Source: an uncultured Robinsoniella sp.
Lineage (GTDB): Bacteria; Bacillota; Clostridia; Lachnospirales; Lachnospiraceae
DNA length: 64,000 nucleotides
NCBI GenBank assembly: GCA_900540475.1
Contig: UQGG01000002.1
Span: 124,001-188,000 of the forward strand
Direction: 5' to 3'
Below, piece by piece: positions 8,670-17,704 of the stretch. Within the stretch, counting starts at the first letter, position 1. Every line of letters starts with the position of its first letter. The notes below the pieces were generated by a model that saw only the letters and a list, made by a program, of their open reading frames with translations, was not told the origin of the DNA and did not search any database. The position numbers and the translations under genes are program-made.

Positions 8670-11600
8670 CTACTTTTTCATATATTCCTCTTTTATAACT
8701 TTTAAAACATATTCATAATCTTGTTTCGTTTTCAAACCTTTCATTAATTTCTTTATTTTTACTACCTGCTCATGAGTATAAATCTTAGTATTGATAAACT
8801 TTTCATTTTCCAGTATTGTTTTTAGTTCTTCTTTATTCCATTTTGATTGTTTGTCTAACGTGTCCAGATATTTCAGTGATATGAATCTGACATATTCAAT
8901 ATGATCTACTGTTAATTCCGCTGGTTCTACAACAGTTAGTTTCATAGTTTTCTGTGTTTCTTTACCAAAACGGTCTTTCACTGAGTAAGTTACAAAATAT
9001 TCATTTACGTCATGTATATATTCTGGATGAATAGTATTTCCTAATGCATCTTGAATGCTTACAATTTCTACTTTTTCCTGAATATTAATTAAATTACCGT
9101 CAGCATCAGTCAAACCTTGATTTTTTGCCGCATCGTCTTCAATGTCATTTGCTTTTGCATAACCTCTCAGATCATTCATCGTTAGTGGATTCATCCCGAG
9201 TTCTTCTGTCGTTATAATAAGATTTTCAGGTACTTTTAAAGTAGGATAATTATTATATAATATTTTTATATCACTTTCTTTAACAGTAACATTTCCTGCA
9301 CTGTCTTCAACTTGAAATTTCAGCTTATGACTAACCACTTCATTTTGTTCCATTCCCTTTTGCTCATAAGTATCAAAAAAATAGTCATCAGGCATATCCG
9401 TGTTAAATACGATTTTGCTTTTACTTGGTAAATAACCATTTTTTATCGCATGATAATCTACTCCTATAATTTTCACTTTATCATCGAGAAGATGCGGATA
9501 ATACTCCATACCTTTGCTTTTTAATCCATCTTCTTTGTCAGTGGCACCATTATCTGACAGATAAATCTCCTGCATTAATTGGTCTTTTTTAACCATTTCA
9601 CCTTCATAAAATTCTAATATTGTGGTATCTATTATTGGAGCCTCATTCCATAAAGCATTTAGCTCAAGTAGGTAATCATAATCAACCTCATCTAATTCTC
9701 TTGAAACAGGCCTTCCATATGCCGCTACTAAAGCCGATACTGTTGAACTATATTGAATACTATTATTTAAAATTTGTTTGCTATAGGTTTGTTTTAAATA
9801 ATCAGGAAACGTAGTCGCAGGTACAACAACCTGTCCAGGCTGAAAACGAATATCCAATGACTGTTTTCTAGGTTCTGGATCCCATCCCGCATACGAATGA
9901 TCCTTATACTGAAATTCATTCTCCCGCAAAACATAATCATCCTCTAAGGGCACTATATCTCCAACCATTTCACCTGTTCCCCCGTTGGGCAAATAATTTA
10001 TCAACACACTTTTTCCATCTAATAACACCTGATAAGGATAGGCACCATCTACGCCGGACTGATCATCGATCACAATTCCTTTTTCTTCTGCAGTTTCTTT
10101 CGTTCGATACTCCAACGAATATTTGGCGGTTTGTTTTTTCGTATTGAATTTATAATTTGCCAATATTCTGCCTTTAAAAGTATCGTTTTTATTTAAGGAC
10201 ATGATAAAATCCGATTCACAGGTATCAACGACTGTAATAAAATGATTTGTTGTTAAAAAAATGTCCTGAGACACTTTGGGATTGCCCTTTACGTTTAAAA
10301 TACCATTCTGATATATACTATTTCCCATCTCATCAGATCCCGTGAATCCATCTGGAAAGAATTTGGATGTGATTTGTTGACCATTATTAGAGATATCTCC
10401 GGCATACAGATGAAAGGTTCCTGTATTCTCCAATCCCCTTTTTGAATTTTCTGTAAGCGTACCTCCACTCAAAGTTGCAGTTCCTTCATTTTTCAACCCT
10501 GTTTTTGCAAACCGGACCTGATTTTCGCCACCAATTGTCAATGTCCCGGCTCTCCCATTATATATTCCAAAATCAGAATTACCAAATACGATACAATCTG
10601 CTCCGTTATACATGTTTAGTTTACCCTGGTTATTAATTCCATAAGCAGTTCCGCTATATATACGGGTTTTACCTTTTATATTTAGTCGGTCTGCATTGTA
10701 TATGGCACCAATTGAATTTTGATTGGATTCCGACTGTGCCTGTGTAAGTCCGCTACCTGCATTTTCAAATTTTTCGAATCCGATTAAAGACCACTTATTA
10801 CCCACAGACGGCGCATTTTCGATATCTACAGTACCTAATGTGTTTACTATGCCATATCCATGATTTCCATAGATTCTGCCCCCGGTCATTGTAAAAGACG
10901 CAGATGCATTTCCCAGCCTTATGCCTCCTCCGGTATTTCCTGCTTTACATTTATTACTGTGGATCGTTCCTCCCGTCATACGAATGATTCCATCATTGTT
11001 GATACCTCCATCATTGGGTGCGGTATTCCCATAAATTGAGACCTCATTTAAAACCAGTGAGCTGCCTGACAAGACCTGGATGCCTCCTCCCCAGGATGTT
11101 GCCGTATTATTAGCCACGGAACCGGATTTCATTGTATTCCCACTTCCCCCAAAGACAATGCCTCCCCCCGTTACAGCTAAATTACTGCTAATATTATTGC
11201 TTTCTAATGTAACGCTGGCATTATAATATACCCCGCCGCCGTTTCCGCCTGTGACTGTATTTCCTGTAATCGTAGTATTAGTGAGACTTAATGTTTTGGC
11301 ACTATGGGTATCGGTATAGATTCCACCTCCATTCCCGGATGAAACCTTATTATTTTTAATAGTACCCCCCGATATGATCAGGTCATTATTTCTTCCGCTA
11401 AAGATTCCGCCTCCACCACTGGCTGCTGTATTTCCATTAATGCCTCCACCGGACATAGTAAATGTCCCATCATTCCTGACACCACCACCTAATCTGCCTG
11501 ATCTATTGTCTTTAATCTCACCGCCTTTTAAATTAAATATCCCGTTGTTTTGTACACCCCCGCCACCTGATGATGTATTATTTCGAATATATCCGGATGC

Positions 11601-14600
11601 CATGGTATAGGTACCAAGATTATAGACTCCTGCCCCCGTACCATAATTGTAATTATCATGAATATCTGCATTTCCCATAATTACATTTCCGGTAACTGTA
11701 TTATATACGCCATACGCAGTACAACCGTAAATCCCTCCACCGTTGATATTTATATTCCTGCTATTGTAAATTCCAGCTTGTGCATTTAAAATCAGGACTT
11801 TTTCTATCGTCATTTGCCCCGAATTATCTACTGCATGTGTAGATTTCCCTGTTATAACAGGATAATTTCCTGATGAATTAATGGTACAAGTCCCCACATT
11901 GTTTATATTAAAATTGGTTGTACTTGCCAGGCAAATCCATGCATTTGCGTTTCCCTGAACTGACAGATTTCCCTTATTATATATATTTCCTTCTCCATTA
12001 TTACTGGATGTAAAGACGGTGCTATTCGTCCAGGATGAAAATCCCATACCAGCGCCATCCTTTATTTCTACAGTTCCCGCTTCATTATGTATTCCGTATC
12101 CGCCAGCATTGCCATATATCCACCCGCCCTTTACAGTCATTTTCGGATTATATGCCCCATGCTGTTCAATCCCGGATCCTTTGCCTGAAGTATTATTATA
12201 TATTTTACCATTCGATATAGTTAATACAGTGGCAACGCCCTGTGTGCCTCCATCGTTGCATATGCCGCCGCCGCTGTTAGCCACTGCACGGTTACCTGTA
12301 ATTTCACCTCCGGTAACTGATAAGGTGTTTTTATTCATAATACCTCCGCCATATGTTGCTGCAGTATTATTTAAGATCCTTCCGTTGTTTATAATTAAGT
12401 TTTGATTGTTATAAATAGCTCCGCCACTGGATGATGCTGTATTTCCGGAGACAGCTACCGTTCCTTTCAGGGTTACCGTTCCATCATTATAAATTCCTCC
12501 GCCATAATTTCCTTTGTTAGCGTTAATACGGACTGAGTCTGCATCACTGCTTTGCGCATCTATCAGGCAGGTCCTTCCGGCATTATTATAAATTCCACCC
12601 CCCTTATCACCTCCTCCGTTATTTATAATTTCTATCCTGTTTCCAAGCCCATAATCTACCGAAACGATAGACATGTTCCCATTATTTTGAACACCCCTTA
12701 ATGTACAGTTTTGAATTACTGTGCCTTTCGTTGAAAAAGGGGAATTTTCTATATTGCAGCTGTCTTTTCTGGTATTCTCATTTAACATGCCCGTCTTGGC
12801 ACCATCAATATTAACTCCATAAAGGTATACATATCCGGTTGATGTATTGCGGATGCCATACCCTGCATTTCCCCATATTTTTGTTCTATTTCCATTTGCA
12901 TTGCTTGTTATGTCCAGTGATCCTTCATTGTGTATGCCCTCATTTCCGGTATGGTAAATCCTCCCTGCTGACTCCATCCACACATCTGACTTGCTGGAAA
13001 TAGATATTCCATAGGTTGTATTAGAGGAAACTTGATAAGTATCCGCATTTGTATACGAAGTTAATCCTACATATACGGAATTAATATCCGCTATAGAATT
13101 ATTGATCTGTATTCCAATATCATTATTATAGATAAATCCTCCACTGAAGGTAGCATATGCATCCTCTTTATTTCCTCCATTTGCACCATTTCCATGATTT
13201 ACCCCCACACCTACGTTGCAGTTATAAATACTACCTCCGGTAACTTCTATCGTACCGCCGTTAGAATGGACACCCTGTCCATACTGCATCTTCCGCTTTG
13301 TGCTCTCACAGTAAATTTTACCGCTTTTTATCAGAATGGTTCCGTAAGATCCAATTCCAAAAGTATTTCCCCCACCATTCACTGCTGTAACCTCTGCTGT
13401 ATTCATAAGACTTCCGCCATTTAATACGATAGTGGTATTTGGATCTCCATAAACGGTATGATAGCGGCTGTTCCGAACAAGTACATTGCCGTTTATTGTA
13501 ACTCTTGCTGTGCCCTGCACAATGATATTGCTGGAATTTATACAATTTCCGGTCCCCTTTGTGGCACTTGCACCAATATAGAGTTTATTAACTGCTGCCG
13601 ATCCATTGGATGCCGTATGGGTTCCAGTTGCTGCAAAAGTGACCTTGCTGTTACCGTTTAAGATAAATGCAGTTACATTATTCCCATTGGCAGGCGTAAT
13701 TGTGCGATTGCCGCCGGATGCTCTGATCGTGAGATTTTTATTCGTGATAACAACATTTTTAAGTGTCATATTTTTTGTAATATTAATAACATCGCCACTG
13801 CCGGATTGTTTAATCGCGGCTTCAAGCTCTGCCTGGTTGGATGCATTTCTGGTTGATGCCGAAAAAGGTGATATCGCCTTTTTTAAACCAGACTTTTTAT
13901 CTACCATCGTAACCGAATATTTTATTTTTGCATCCGAATATTTTTTCTGTATGATATCATCATAATAGCTTTTCAGATCCTTGTATCTCTCTCCTGATTT
14001 TTCGGAACTATCACTTCGTTTTTCTAGAAGTTTCTGTAATTCAACCTCTTGTAATTCCTGTGTCATCTGGTAGGCATTGTAATAAAGGTCTCCAACAAAG
14101 TTTGGTTTACCGCTGGCATTGGTTTTACTGTACGATTGTATTTCAAGCTTCACATAACGCGGATACTGGAAAAATGCATCCTCGTTTATCTTAATTTTTT
14201 TTAGCTCTGCATCTTTTTTCCTGATCTTAAAACAATTAAAAAATGCATATGATTCAATTTTCTGCAAAGAATCAGGGAAGTTCTCTACCATTAGGTTTAT
14301 ATCCTTGCTAAACGCTCCTTCTTTTATGATTTGGAGGTTGTCTGGCAGTTGTATTTTAGAAAGGCAGTAATTCTCTGCAAAAGCATATTTCCCTATGGTT
14401 TTTAAAGAGGCCGGCAATTGTAGCACTTCTGCATTACGGCAGTTACGAAATGTATAATCACCAATAACGGTAATCCCCTCATCTATAATAATAGATTTAA
14501 TTTTCGTTTGTATATCATTAAGGGGATTATCCTCATACATAGATAAATCCGGTATTTCGCCCTTTCCGGTGATCGTTAGTACTCCGTCCAGGAACTCACC

Positions 14601-15251
14601 ACTTACATATTCTGAAAATTTGAAAATTATCTTTTTGGCTTGTTCAGCATCGGAAGTGTCTTGCATTTTGGTTTCCTCATTAGATTCTGCCTCAACAGTG
14701 GGATGTTTTTCAGTATTATTTTCTCCATGACGTTCTGTCTGGCTAACGGATTGATCTGTATTCCTTACCGCATTCGTTTCTGACTCTCCCCCGGGATGCT
14801 CTTCTGTATTGCTCTGCGCATTCGTTCCCGGCTCTCCAATGGTATGCTCTTCTGTACTGCTCTGCGCATTCGTCTCTGGCTCTCCAATGGTATGCTCTTC
14901 TGTACTGCTCTGCGCGTTCGTCTCTGACTCTCCAATGCTATGCTCTTCTGTACTGCTCTGCGCATTCGTTCCTGGCTCTCCAATGGTATGCTCTTCTGTA
15001 CTGCCCTGCACATTTGTTCCCGGTTCTTCTTCGTTATCCTCTTTTGAATTGCTCGCCTTGTTCACTCCATACACGCTTGCAAAATCTTCTACTGCATTAC
15101 TTTGAGCTTTTGCTTCTGTGATTCCAACAGTCTCCTTTGATTCAGTCATAACAACCGGTACTCCTTTATTCACCGCATAAGCTATGTCCGGCAGACACAA
15201 AGCAAGGGCTAATATGGTTGCGATCATCATTCTCCCTGGTTTAATTTTCAT
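8670..15251 (-). CDS. Giant secreted beta-helix adhesin (2193 aa), last gene of the Tad-like operon
   Basis: Signal peptide 1-26 (ends DIAYA). Residues 74-165 are 16-residue repeats (EEHTIGEPGTNAQSST type). About 225-360 is a BspA-like LRR segment. About 480-1740 is a long right-handed beta-helix built from scores of units such as GGGIYNNG and NNTATxxGGG, as in polymorphic membrane proteins and Gram-positive pectin-lyase-fold adhesins. Then comes an InlB-B-repeat-like piece (YLPNGGTG...YAGWD), Ig/cadherin-like segments and a Lys-rich end. There is no LPXTG, C-terminal membrane helix or autotransporter barrel, so its surface anchor is unclear. The start follows AGGGGG. Only 13 bases separate it from the TadF-like gene, so it is probably co-transcribed with the pilus genes. 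Role as adhesin is inference. Confidence 0.9.
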   Translation of the reverse strand: MKIKPGRMMIATILALALCLPDIAYAVNKGVPVVMTESKETVGITEAKAQSNAVEDFASVYGVNKASNSKEDNEEEPGTNVQGSTEEHTIGEPGTNAQSSTEEHSIGESETNAQSSTEEHTIGEPETNAQSSTEEHTIGEPGTNAQSNTEEHPGGESETNAVRNTDQSVSQTERHGENNTEKHPTVEAESNEETKMQDTSDAEQAKKIIFKFSEYVSGEFLDGVLTITGKGEIPDLSMYEDNPLNDIQTKIKSIIIDEGITVIGDYTFRNCRNAEVLQLPASLKTIGKYAFAENYCLSKIQLPDNLQIIKEGAFSKDINLMVENFPDSLQKIESYAFFNCFKIRKKDAELKKIKINEDAFFQYPRYVKLEIQSYSKTNASGKPNFVGDLYYNAYQMTQELQEVELQKLLEKRSDSSEKSGERYKDLKSYYDDIIQKKYSDAKIKYSVTMVDKKSGLKKAISPFSASTRNASNQAELEAAIKQSGSGDVINITKNMTLKNVVITNKNLTIRASGGNRTITPANGNNVTAFILNGNSKVTFAATGTHTASNGSAAVNKLYIGASATKGTGNCINSSNIIVQGTARVTINGNVLVRNSRYHTVYGDPNTTIVLNGGSLMNTAEVTAVNGGGNTFGIGSYGTILIKSGKIYCESTKRKMQYGQGVHSNGGTIEVTGGSIYNCNVGVGVNHGNGANGGNKEDAYATFSGGFIYNNDIGIQINNSIADINSVYVGLTSYTNADTYQVSSNTTYGISISSKSDVWMESAGRIYHTGNEGIHNEGSLDITSNANGNRTKIWGNAGYGIRNTSTGYVYLYGVNIDGAKTGMLNENTRKDSCNIENSPFSTKGTVIQNCTLRGVQNNGNMSIVSVDYGLGNRIEIINNGGGDKGGGIYNNAGRTCLIDAQSSDADSVRINANKGNYGGGIYNDGTVTLKGTVAVSGNTASSSGGAIYNNQNLIINNGRILNNTAATYGGGIMNKNTLSVTGGEITGNRAVANSGGGICNDGGTQGVATVLTISNGKIYNNTSGKGSGIEQHGAYNPKMTVKGGWIYGNAGGYGIHNEAGTVEIKDGAGMGFSSWTNSTVFTSSNNGEGNIYNKGNLSVQGNANAWICLASTTNFNINNVGTCTINSSGNYPVITGKSTHAVDNSGQMTIEKVLILNAQAGIYNSRNININGGGIYGCTAYGVYNTVTGNVIMGNADIHDNYNYGTGAGVYNLGTYTMASGYIRNNTSSGGGGVQNNGIFNLKGGEIKDNRSGRLGGGVRNDGTFTMSGGGINGNTAASGGGGIFSGRNNDLIISGGTIKNNKVSSGNGGGIYTDTHSAKTLSLTNTTITGNTVTGGNGGGVYYNASVTLESNNISSNLAVTGGGIVFGGSGNTMKSGSVANNTATSWGGGIQVLSGSSLVLNEVSIYGNTAPNDGGINNDGIIRMTGGTIHSNKCKAGNTGGGIRLGNASASFTMTGGRIYGNHGYGIVNTLGTVDIENAPSVGNKWSLIGFEKFENAGSGLTQAQSESNQNSIGAIYNADRLNIKGKTRIYSGTAYGINNQGKLNMYNGADCIVFGNSDFGIYNGRAGTLTIGGENQVRFAKTGLKNEGTATLSGGTLTENSKRGLENTGTFHLYAGDISNNGQQITSKFFPDGFTGSDEMGNSIYQNGILNVKGNPKVSQDIFLTTNHFITVVDTCESDFIMSLNKNDTFKGRILANYKFNTKKQTAKYSLEYRTKETAEEKGIVIDDQSGVDGAYPYQVLLDGKSVLINYLPNGGTGEMVGDIVPLEDDYVLRENEFQYKDHSYAGWDPEPRKQSLDIRFQPGQVVVPATTFPDYLKQTYSKQILNNSIQYSSTVSALVAAYGRPVSRELDEVDYDYLLELNALWNEAPIIDTTILEFYEGEMVKKDQLMQEIYLSDNGATDKEDGLKSKGMEYYPHLLDDKVKIIGVDYHAIKNGYLPSKSKIVFNTDMPDDYFFDTYEQKGMEQNEVVSHKLKFQVEDSAGNVTVKESDIKILYNNYPTLKVPENLIITTEELGMNPLTMNDLRGYAKANDIEDDAAKNQGLTDADGNLINIQEKVEIVSIQDALGNTIHPEYIHDVNEYFVTYSVKDRFGKETQKTMKLTVVEPAELTVDHIEYVRFISLKYLDTLDKQSKWNKEELKTILENEKFINTKIYTHEQVVKIKKLMKGLKTKQDYEYVLKVIKEEYMKK
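14757..15032 (-). repeat. 48-bp in-frame tandem repeat in the giant adhesin gene
   Basis: Five full and one partial 48-bp units encode EEHTIGEPGTNAQSST and variants (residues 74-165). The central units are nearly identical, while the outer ones have diverged, which points to recent expansion. The opposite strand stays open through the repeat, which is an artefact of the period. Confidence 0.88.
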
Positions 15252-15264
15252 TATCTATTTCCCC

Positions 15265-15855
15265 CTAACTGCATACTGCACGAAATGTCATATCCTCAGT
15301 TACAATAATTTTACCGAAATCACCATCCCATGCACTATCCCCAGTTAATTCCCACCGAATTAAATTAGCAGGCTCCGGTTGTGGTGCTGTCAGGCGCCCC
15401 TCATGGTAGACCTGGATCTGCCGAAACAATGTTCCATCTTTATTTAGAAATGTAACCTGATAAAATTTGTCATTTGGATCCTGAAACTGCTCGAAAATTA
15501 CTGTTTTTCTGACTGCAATTTCCCCAACCTTTCCTGTAAAATATTTAAAGTGTTCTATGGCTTCCACATCCATACACCCATTTTCAAAGTCTATTGTTTT
15601 AACACGAATTTCTATATCTGCATCGCTGGATATTTGTGCAAATAAGTTTCCGGTTAGATCTGCAATCAGCTCTTCCTGATCTCTGATTGGATATGTATGA
15701 TCCAGATATTTTACTTCCATTGTCTGTTCAATTGCATTTGAAAGACTTTTTTCCAGCTCCGATTTTCTGATATTTCTTCCTGAAACTGTATAAATGATGC
15801 TTCCTGTCAAAAGTAATACCAGAATGCTGATAAATGCTATGATGCCCGCTTTCAT
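15265..15855 (-). CDS. TadE/TadF-like pseudopilin
   Basis: A 196-residue protein with a two-residue basic start, MK, then a hydrophobic helix (about 3-24) and a polar region that reads as an extracellular domain (EIRVKTIDFENGCMDVEAIEHFKYFTGK; cysteines only near 92 and at the end). The layout fits a minor pilin or TadF-like protein, though no strong motif proves it. The ORF ends 13 bases before the giant adhesin gene starts and begins 11 bases after the preceding pilin-like gene ends. Function in pilus assembly is inferred from position. Confidence 0.7.
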   Translation of the reverse strand: MKAGIIAFISILVLLLTGSIIYTVSGRNIRKSELEKSLSNAIEQTMEVKYLDHTYPIRDQEELIADLTGNLFAQISSDADIEIRVKTIDFENGCMDVEAIEHFKYFTGKVGEIAVRKTVIFEQFQDPNDKFYQVTFLNKDGTLFRQIQVYHEGRLTAPQPEPANLIRWELTGDSAWDGDFGKIIVTEDMTFRAVCS

Positions 15856-15866
15856 ATAATCCTCCC

Positions 15867-16202
15867 CTATCTTGCATAGCCACGTATTGTATGTTGTTCC
15901 TTTGTAATATTTAAAATTCCAATATCATAGTTATAGTTCAGAACCACTTCGGCTGTTTTCTTATGATCTTCTATTTCATAGGGAAGTATTGGTTCGAGAA
16001 CATATCCTTTATCTGCCGCATCGGTATATAAACTTTCGATTACTTCCTGATTAAAATTACTGGCTTCCAGCTCATTTATAATTGATACGTGATAGTCTCT
16101 TGCATTTGCCGTATTGATAGAAGCCGTAATATATGCGGTTCCTGAAATTGCAAGTAGTGCAAATGTAATGATAATCATAAAAAATTCAACAATTCCTTTC
16201 AT
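15867..16202 (-). CDS. TadE-like minor pilin
   Basis: A 111-residue protein starting MKGIVEFFMIIITFALLA. The VEF followed by an uninterrupted hydrophobic helix resembles the N-terminus of TadE proteins, but the leader is only two or three residues long. The remainder is a small polar domain (NTANARDYHVSIINELEAS). The ATG follows GAGGGAGATAAG. It sits between a 34-residue pilin-like peptide and the TadF-like gene. Confidence 0.7.
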   Translation of the reverse strand: MKGIVEFFMIIITFALLAISGTAYITASINTANARDYHVSIINELEASNFNQEVIESLYTDAADKGYVLEPILPYEIEDHKKTAEVVLNYNYDIGILNITKEQHTIRGYAR

Positions 16203-16223
16203 CTTATCTCCCTCATTTTTTAT

Positions 16224-16328
16224 TTAGTACGACAACGCCTGCATCACTGCCCACAAAATTTTTACCAGAGACAAACCGATTATAACAATTGCCGCTGTCT
16301 GTCCATATTCCTCTAAGATATCCTTCAT
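16224..16328 (-). CDS. Very small Flp-like pilin peptide (34 aa)
   Basis: Reads MKDILEEYGQTAAIVIIG and continues hydrophobically to ALSY, then TAA. It shares MKxxLEEY with two other small genes of the operon (17537-17692 and 20325-20504) and with the head of the 374-residue protein, which argues that it is real despite its size. Counting MK as leader puts Glu at +5 and Tyr at +6, as in Flp pilins. It consists of little more than the transmembrane helix. A ribosome site is only moderate (GGGGGTACGGGG region upstream). Confidence 0.7.
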   Translation of the reverse strand: MKDILEEYGQTAAIVIIGLSLVKILWAVMQALSY

Positions 16329-16384
16329 AAATCCCCGTACCCCCATCTAAAAGTTTTTTGTCATCTCTGCCGGTAACTGCATAT

Positions 16385-17509
16385 CTAGCTTTTTATTCCC
16401 ATATATCTCACATGAGAGCCATTCTGTTTTATATTTTCCTGAATTACCATTTCTTTTAAGGTAGAACTATTGGTTTCATTTGCCGCATAGATTTTCAGAG
16501 AAACGCCGCCTGTCTGGCTTGCTGTCAGCTCCAGACAGTCCAGATAGCTGAAAGGATCTGCTTGAATGAATAATTCTCCCCGCAGCTTTATACATCCCGA
16601 AAAGGCTTCATCCATCCTGGTGACAGAGGAAAAAACAGGTCCCATTCCAGTCATTTCAGAACAGCCTTTAAAAGCCTGACTAATATCTTCCACGGTATTT
16701 TCTATAAAACCATAACGAATGGATACACAGTTCTGAAAAGTTCCCTGCATTCTGCGGACTCCATGAAACTTAGGTATCATTTCCAGTCTGTAACACCCGC
16801 TGAACCAGTAACTGACATTCTCTGTCTGGACAGTATCTGCAATTTCACATTCCGTTATTTTATCTGCATAATCTTTCAGCCATGGTATCTGGCCAGCACT
16901 ACCATATTCCTTTACCGCTCCTTCTCCATCAATGGTAAGGGTATACCGCTTTCCTGGATTGCCTGATGTCTGATCATCATACTCAAAGACCTTTGCCATT
17001 ACCGTCTGAGGGACTTTTCCAACATCCCATTCTTCCAAAAGCTTTGCTGCTTCCGGACTATCCGAATTATTTACTATCGCTACTGCAAACTTTTTATCCG
17101 TTGTAAGTCCCTGTGAATCCTCTGCGTGAAACATAAAAGACATCGTTCCAAACTGAACTGCCCGTATTTCGTAATCGGATGATACCTGCGTCCCATCCTC
17201 CAGGTAGTAACGGATATACTCTTTCAGATCATTTCCATCTGCATCCGCAACCCTTAATACCAAATCACGAATGAATATTTTATCCCCCAGCTTTAACTGT
17301 GGCGAACCAAAAACAAACTTTGGTTTTTCTCTTTTTGATAGACTAGAAAGTTTATATTTTGTTTCCTCGTTTCGAACATTTGGATTAGCAGGCTTCAGAC
17401 GGTCCACCATATCCATAAACGCTCCATGAAACAGTAATATCATCATACAGATCACCCCGATTACGGCTATTATGATTACTTTTCCATACTCCTGAATAAA
17501 AACCTTCAT
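16385..17509 (-). CDS. Pilin-headed protein with large ectodomain and LRR-like part
   Basis: A 374-residue protein whose first 30 residues (MKVFIQEYGKVIIIAVIG...) match the small pilins of the operon, including E and Y at the same positions. A long ectodomain follows: a beta-rich Ig-like part (about 60-150, VFGSPQLKLGDKIFIRDLVL) and a C-terminal part with BspA/DUF285-like repeats (WFSGCYRLEMIP, TFQNCVSIR, AFKGCSEMTGM, AFSGCIKLRG). This suggests a minor or tip pilin bearing a binding domain. It lies between two tiny pilin genes in the operon. Alternative: an unrelated membrane-anchored surface protein. Confidence 0.8.
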   Translation of the reverse strand: MKVFIQEYGKVIIIAVIGVICMMILLFHGAFMDMVDRLKPANPNVRNEETKYKLSSLSKREKPKFVFGSPQLKLGDKIFIRDLVLRVADADGNDLKEYIRYYLEDGTQVSSDYEIRAVQFGTMSFMFHAEDSQGLTTDKKFAVAIVNNSDSPEAAKLLEEWDVGKVPQTVMAKVFEYDDQTSGNPGKRYTLTIDGEGAVKEYGSAGQIPWLKDYADKITECEIADTVQTENVSYWFSGCYRLEMIPKFHGVRRMQGTFQNCVSIRYGFIENTVEDISQAFKGCSEMTGMGPVFSSVTRMDEAFSGCIKLRGELFIQADPFSYLDCLELTASQTGGVSLKIYAANETNSSTLKEMVIQENIKQNGSHVRYMGIKS

Positions 17510-17536
17510 CTCACAACCTCCCGCTTATCATTGCTC

Positions 17537-17692
17537 TTATATGGCTATGCCAAATACCATACTTGAAAATCTTCTTGCCAGTACTTCTAAAAATCCACCT
17601 TCTTTTAAACCACTGAATAAAAACATTAATATCAGCCCCGCCAAAATAATTCCGATTATTACGTAGGCATATTCTTCTAAAACTGCTTTCAT
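17537..17692 (-). CDS. Small Flp-like pilin (51 aa)
   Basis: Reads MKAVLEEYAYVIIGIILAG, a hydrophobic helix, then a short basic tail (EVLARRFSSMVFGIAI). The start is preceded by GAGGGGTAAA. It has the same MKxxLEEY head as its two sister peptides. It starts 12 bases after the TadB/TadC-like gene ends, the position where Tad loci often place additional pilins. Confidence 0.72.
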   Translation of the reverse strand: MKAVLEEYAYVIIGIILAGLILMFLFSGLKEGGFLEVLARRFSSMVFGIAI

Positions 17693-17704
17693 TTTACCCC
17701 TCCT

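Noticed and set aside
11374..12405. Proline-rich plus-strand ORFs opposite the giant adhesin
   Set aside because: They mirror Gly-rich beta-helix codons on the other strand, lack ribosome sites and look like no known protein.
14765..15105. Open frames on both strands through the 48-bp repeat
   Set aside because: A repeat whose length is a multiple of three keeps other frames open; only the adhesin frame has signal peptide and context.
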